Made by a program: the position numbers and the translations under genes
Source of the DNA: a virus
IMG/VR virus record: IMGVR_UViG_3300006176_000006
Location: 1 to 39,693 of that record
DNA: 39,693 nt
Strand: one strand, 5' to 3'
The notes under the pieces: generated by a model
Database searches by the model: none
The model's input: the letters and a program-made list of their open reading frames with translations, nothing else
Told to the model about the DNA's origin: nothing
Shown: piece by piece, positions 38,970 through 39,693 of the stretch
How the letters are laid out: each line of letters opens with the position of its first letter
Position numbering within the stretch: the stretch's first letter is position 1

Positions 38970-39196
38970 TGCGCTACCGAATAGCCAAAGGCGCAGTGAG
39001 GCAGGAGATGAGGAAGCTGGCGCGGCAGAAGATCAAGGAGGAAATGCACAAAGCAGGGTTGCTAGTGAACCATGTCAGCAGAAGGGAGGTCGATAGACTT
39101 GTGGCGATGTTTCTAAAGACGCCAGCGGGGCAAGCGATCGCGGAACACGCGAAACGGAATGTGATTAAGCAAGCGGAGGAAGGCTATGGAAGTTAA
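38969..39196 (+). CDS. Basic helical protein, paralogue of a domain in the 205-aa protein (75 aa)
   Basis: Unrecognised, strongly basic and helical (RIAKGAVRQEMRKLARQKIKEEMHKAGLL). The stretch VNHVSRREVDRLVAMFLKTPAGQAIAEHAKRNV aligns with the middle of the protein at 37273 (VSYIPASEITRLANEYLATDDGKEVIALAKDAV), so both carry one domain family. The architecture suggests nucleic-acid binding. It is coupled to both neighbours: TAATG upstream, 11-base overlap downstream. Confidence 0.7.
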   Translation: MRYRIAKGAVRQEMRKLARQKIKEEMHKAGLLVNHVSRREVDRLVAMFLKTPAGQAIAEHAKRNVIKQAEEGYGS

Positions 39197-39527
39197 ATGC
39201 TTGGAAGTCAGAGACGCAGGCACGTTCATTCCTGTGATTTGCATTCGGCCAGTACCAGACAATGAAGGCCAACGTTATTTGCTACGTCGGGATGGCTATC
39301 GTGGCGATATGAACGAGCATTGCATCATTGTTATCAAGGCTCAGTGTAGAGGCGTTAGCTATGATCCATACAACTGGCCCAATGATACTCGCACAATGCC
39401 CAACGCTCATGGTTACATCGAAGGACATTGGGAGGAATTGAAGGATGGAGATGTAATTGACGTTGAATACATCACTGGCGAGACCAATAAGCCAAAAGTC
39501 AGCGAACGTATAACAGCATTCATCTGA
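39186..39527 (+). CDS. Hypothetical protein (113 aa)
   Basis: Unrecognised but looks like a folded single domain: MEVKCLEVRDAGTFIPVICIRPV, then YLLRRDGYRGDMNEHCIIVIKAQ, and VSYDPYNWPNDTRTMPNAHGYIEGHWEELKDGDVIDVEYITGE. Proteins with this GYIEGHWEELKDGDVIDVEYI-like end are common in alphaproteobacterial phages and prophages; function is not known. GAGGAAGG precedes the ATG by 4 bases. It is the last gene before the right edge and is closed by a terminator. Confidence 0.7.
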   Translation: MEVKCLEVRDAGTFIPVICIRPVPDNEGQRYLLRRDGYRGDMNEHCIIVIKAQCRGVSYDPYNWPNDTRTMPNAHGYIEGHWEELKDGDVIDVEYITGETNKPKVSERITAFI

Positions 39528-39537
39528 GACTATCTCA

Positions 39538-39563
39538 GGCGGGCACGATGGCCCGCCTTTTTT
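39538..39563 (+). terminator. Strong intrinsic terminator
   Basis: GGCGGGC, loop ACGATG, GCCCGCC, then six T, directly after the 113-residue gene. Confidence 0.9.
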
Positions 39564-39693
39564 ATTTCCCTTCGTCATTCCTCTCCCTCGCTCCCAGTCC
39601 ACCTGCGTCTCCTCCGGCTCATTCACCCTCTTACGTCCCTCATTAGGCTCATTCTCTCATTTTGCTCTTGGGCTCAGGAGTGGCTTAAAAAAA
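39564..39693. other. Pyrimidine-rich non-coding end of the window
   Basis: No gene, ribosome site or terminator seen. The stretch is rich in CTC/TTC steps and contains repeated CTCATT words, ending in seven A. It does not continue into the polymerase exonuclease sequence expected before base 1. Confidence 0.5.

Noticed and set aside
39282-39626. Minus-strand frame of 114 residues at the right edge
   Set aside because: Antisense to the well-supported 113-residue gene and runs through its terminator.
1-39693. Diversity-generating retroelement, as in phage BPP-1
   Set aside because: Head genes resemble BPP-1, but no reverse transcriptase frame and no template/variable repeat pair was found.
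1-39693. CRISPR arrays, insertion sequences, integrase
   Set aside because: No regularly spaced repeats, transposase or recombinase motif seen on either strand.

Overview
The window is most of a tailed-phage genome of the short-tailed (podovirus, T7/Bordetella BPP-1-like) type. Evidence is a family A DNA polymerase, a TerS/TerL pair, a head-to-tail connector portal, Bbp16/Bbp19-type head proteins, a T7-like run of tail adaptor, nozzle and internal virion proteins ending in a 1989-residue ejection protein, and a holin/endolysin pair. The host is probably a Hyphomicrobiales (Bradyrhizobium-like) alphaproteobacterium. This is inferred mainly from the style of the outer-membrane protein leader at 4417 and of the exported proteins; nothing in the sequence proves it. 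No integrase, reverse transcriptase, CRISPR array, tRNA or RNA polymerase gene was recognised.

Layout. Positions 1-3002 read rightward: the 3' two thirds of the DNA polymerase, a P-loop ATPase and two small proteins. From 35464 down to 2999 almost everything reads leftward as one very compact late region whose genes overlap by ATGA, TAATG or TGATG. In transcription order it holds a GIY-YIG nuclease, TerS, TerL, portal, Bbp19-like protein, scaffold, major capsid and capsid cement. Next comes an accessory block (26856 to 19791) of Sec-exported proteins and an O-antigen polymerase/ligase-like membrane protein. Then follow four small proteins, tail adaptor, nozzle, gp13/14/15/16-like ejection proteins, endolysin, holin, an outer-membrane barrel-like protein and small membrane proteins. 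Rightward transcription resumes at about 35.6 kb with small, mostly unrecognised genes separated by strong intrinsic terminators.

The 35465-35883 gap is the control centre. It has a near-consensus leftward promoter (TTGACA-17-TAGAAT) that would give a leaderless message, a rightward promoter (TTGCCA-17-AATAAT), and two copies of the palindrome AAGCATGCTT 33 bp apart, one of them inside the rightward promoter spacer. The two transcription units diverge here and, if the sequence is joined through its missing part, converge at about 3.0 kb, where the last two stop codons overlap. The polymerase lacks its N-terminus at the left edge and the right edge does not supply it, so the window is not a closed genome.

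The most unusual content is the envelope-directed set. Five proteins with clear Sec signal peptides and an O-antigen ligase-like membrane protein sit between head and tail genes, and a sixth exported, barrel-like protein sits in the lysis region where spanins would be expected. Together they suggest that this phage remodels or shields the host surface.
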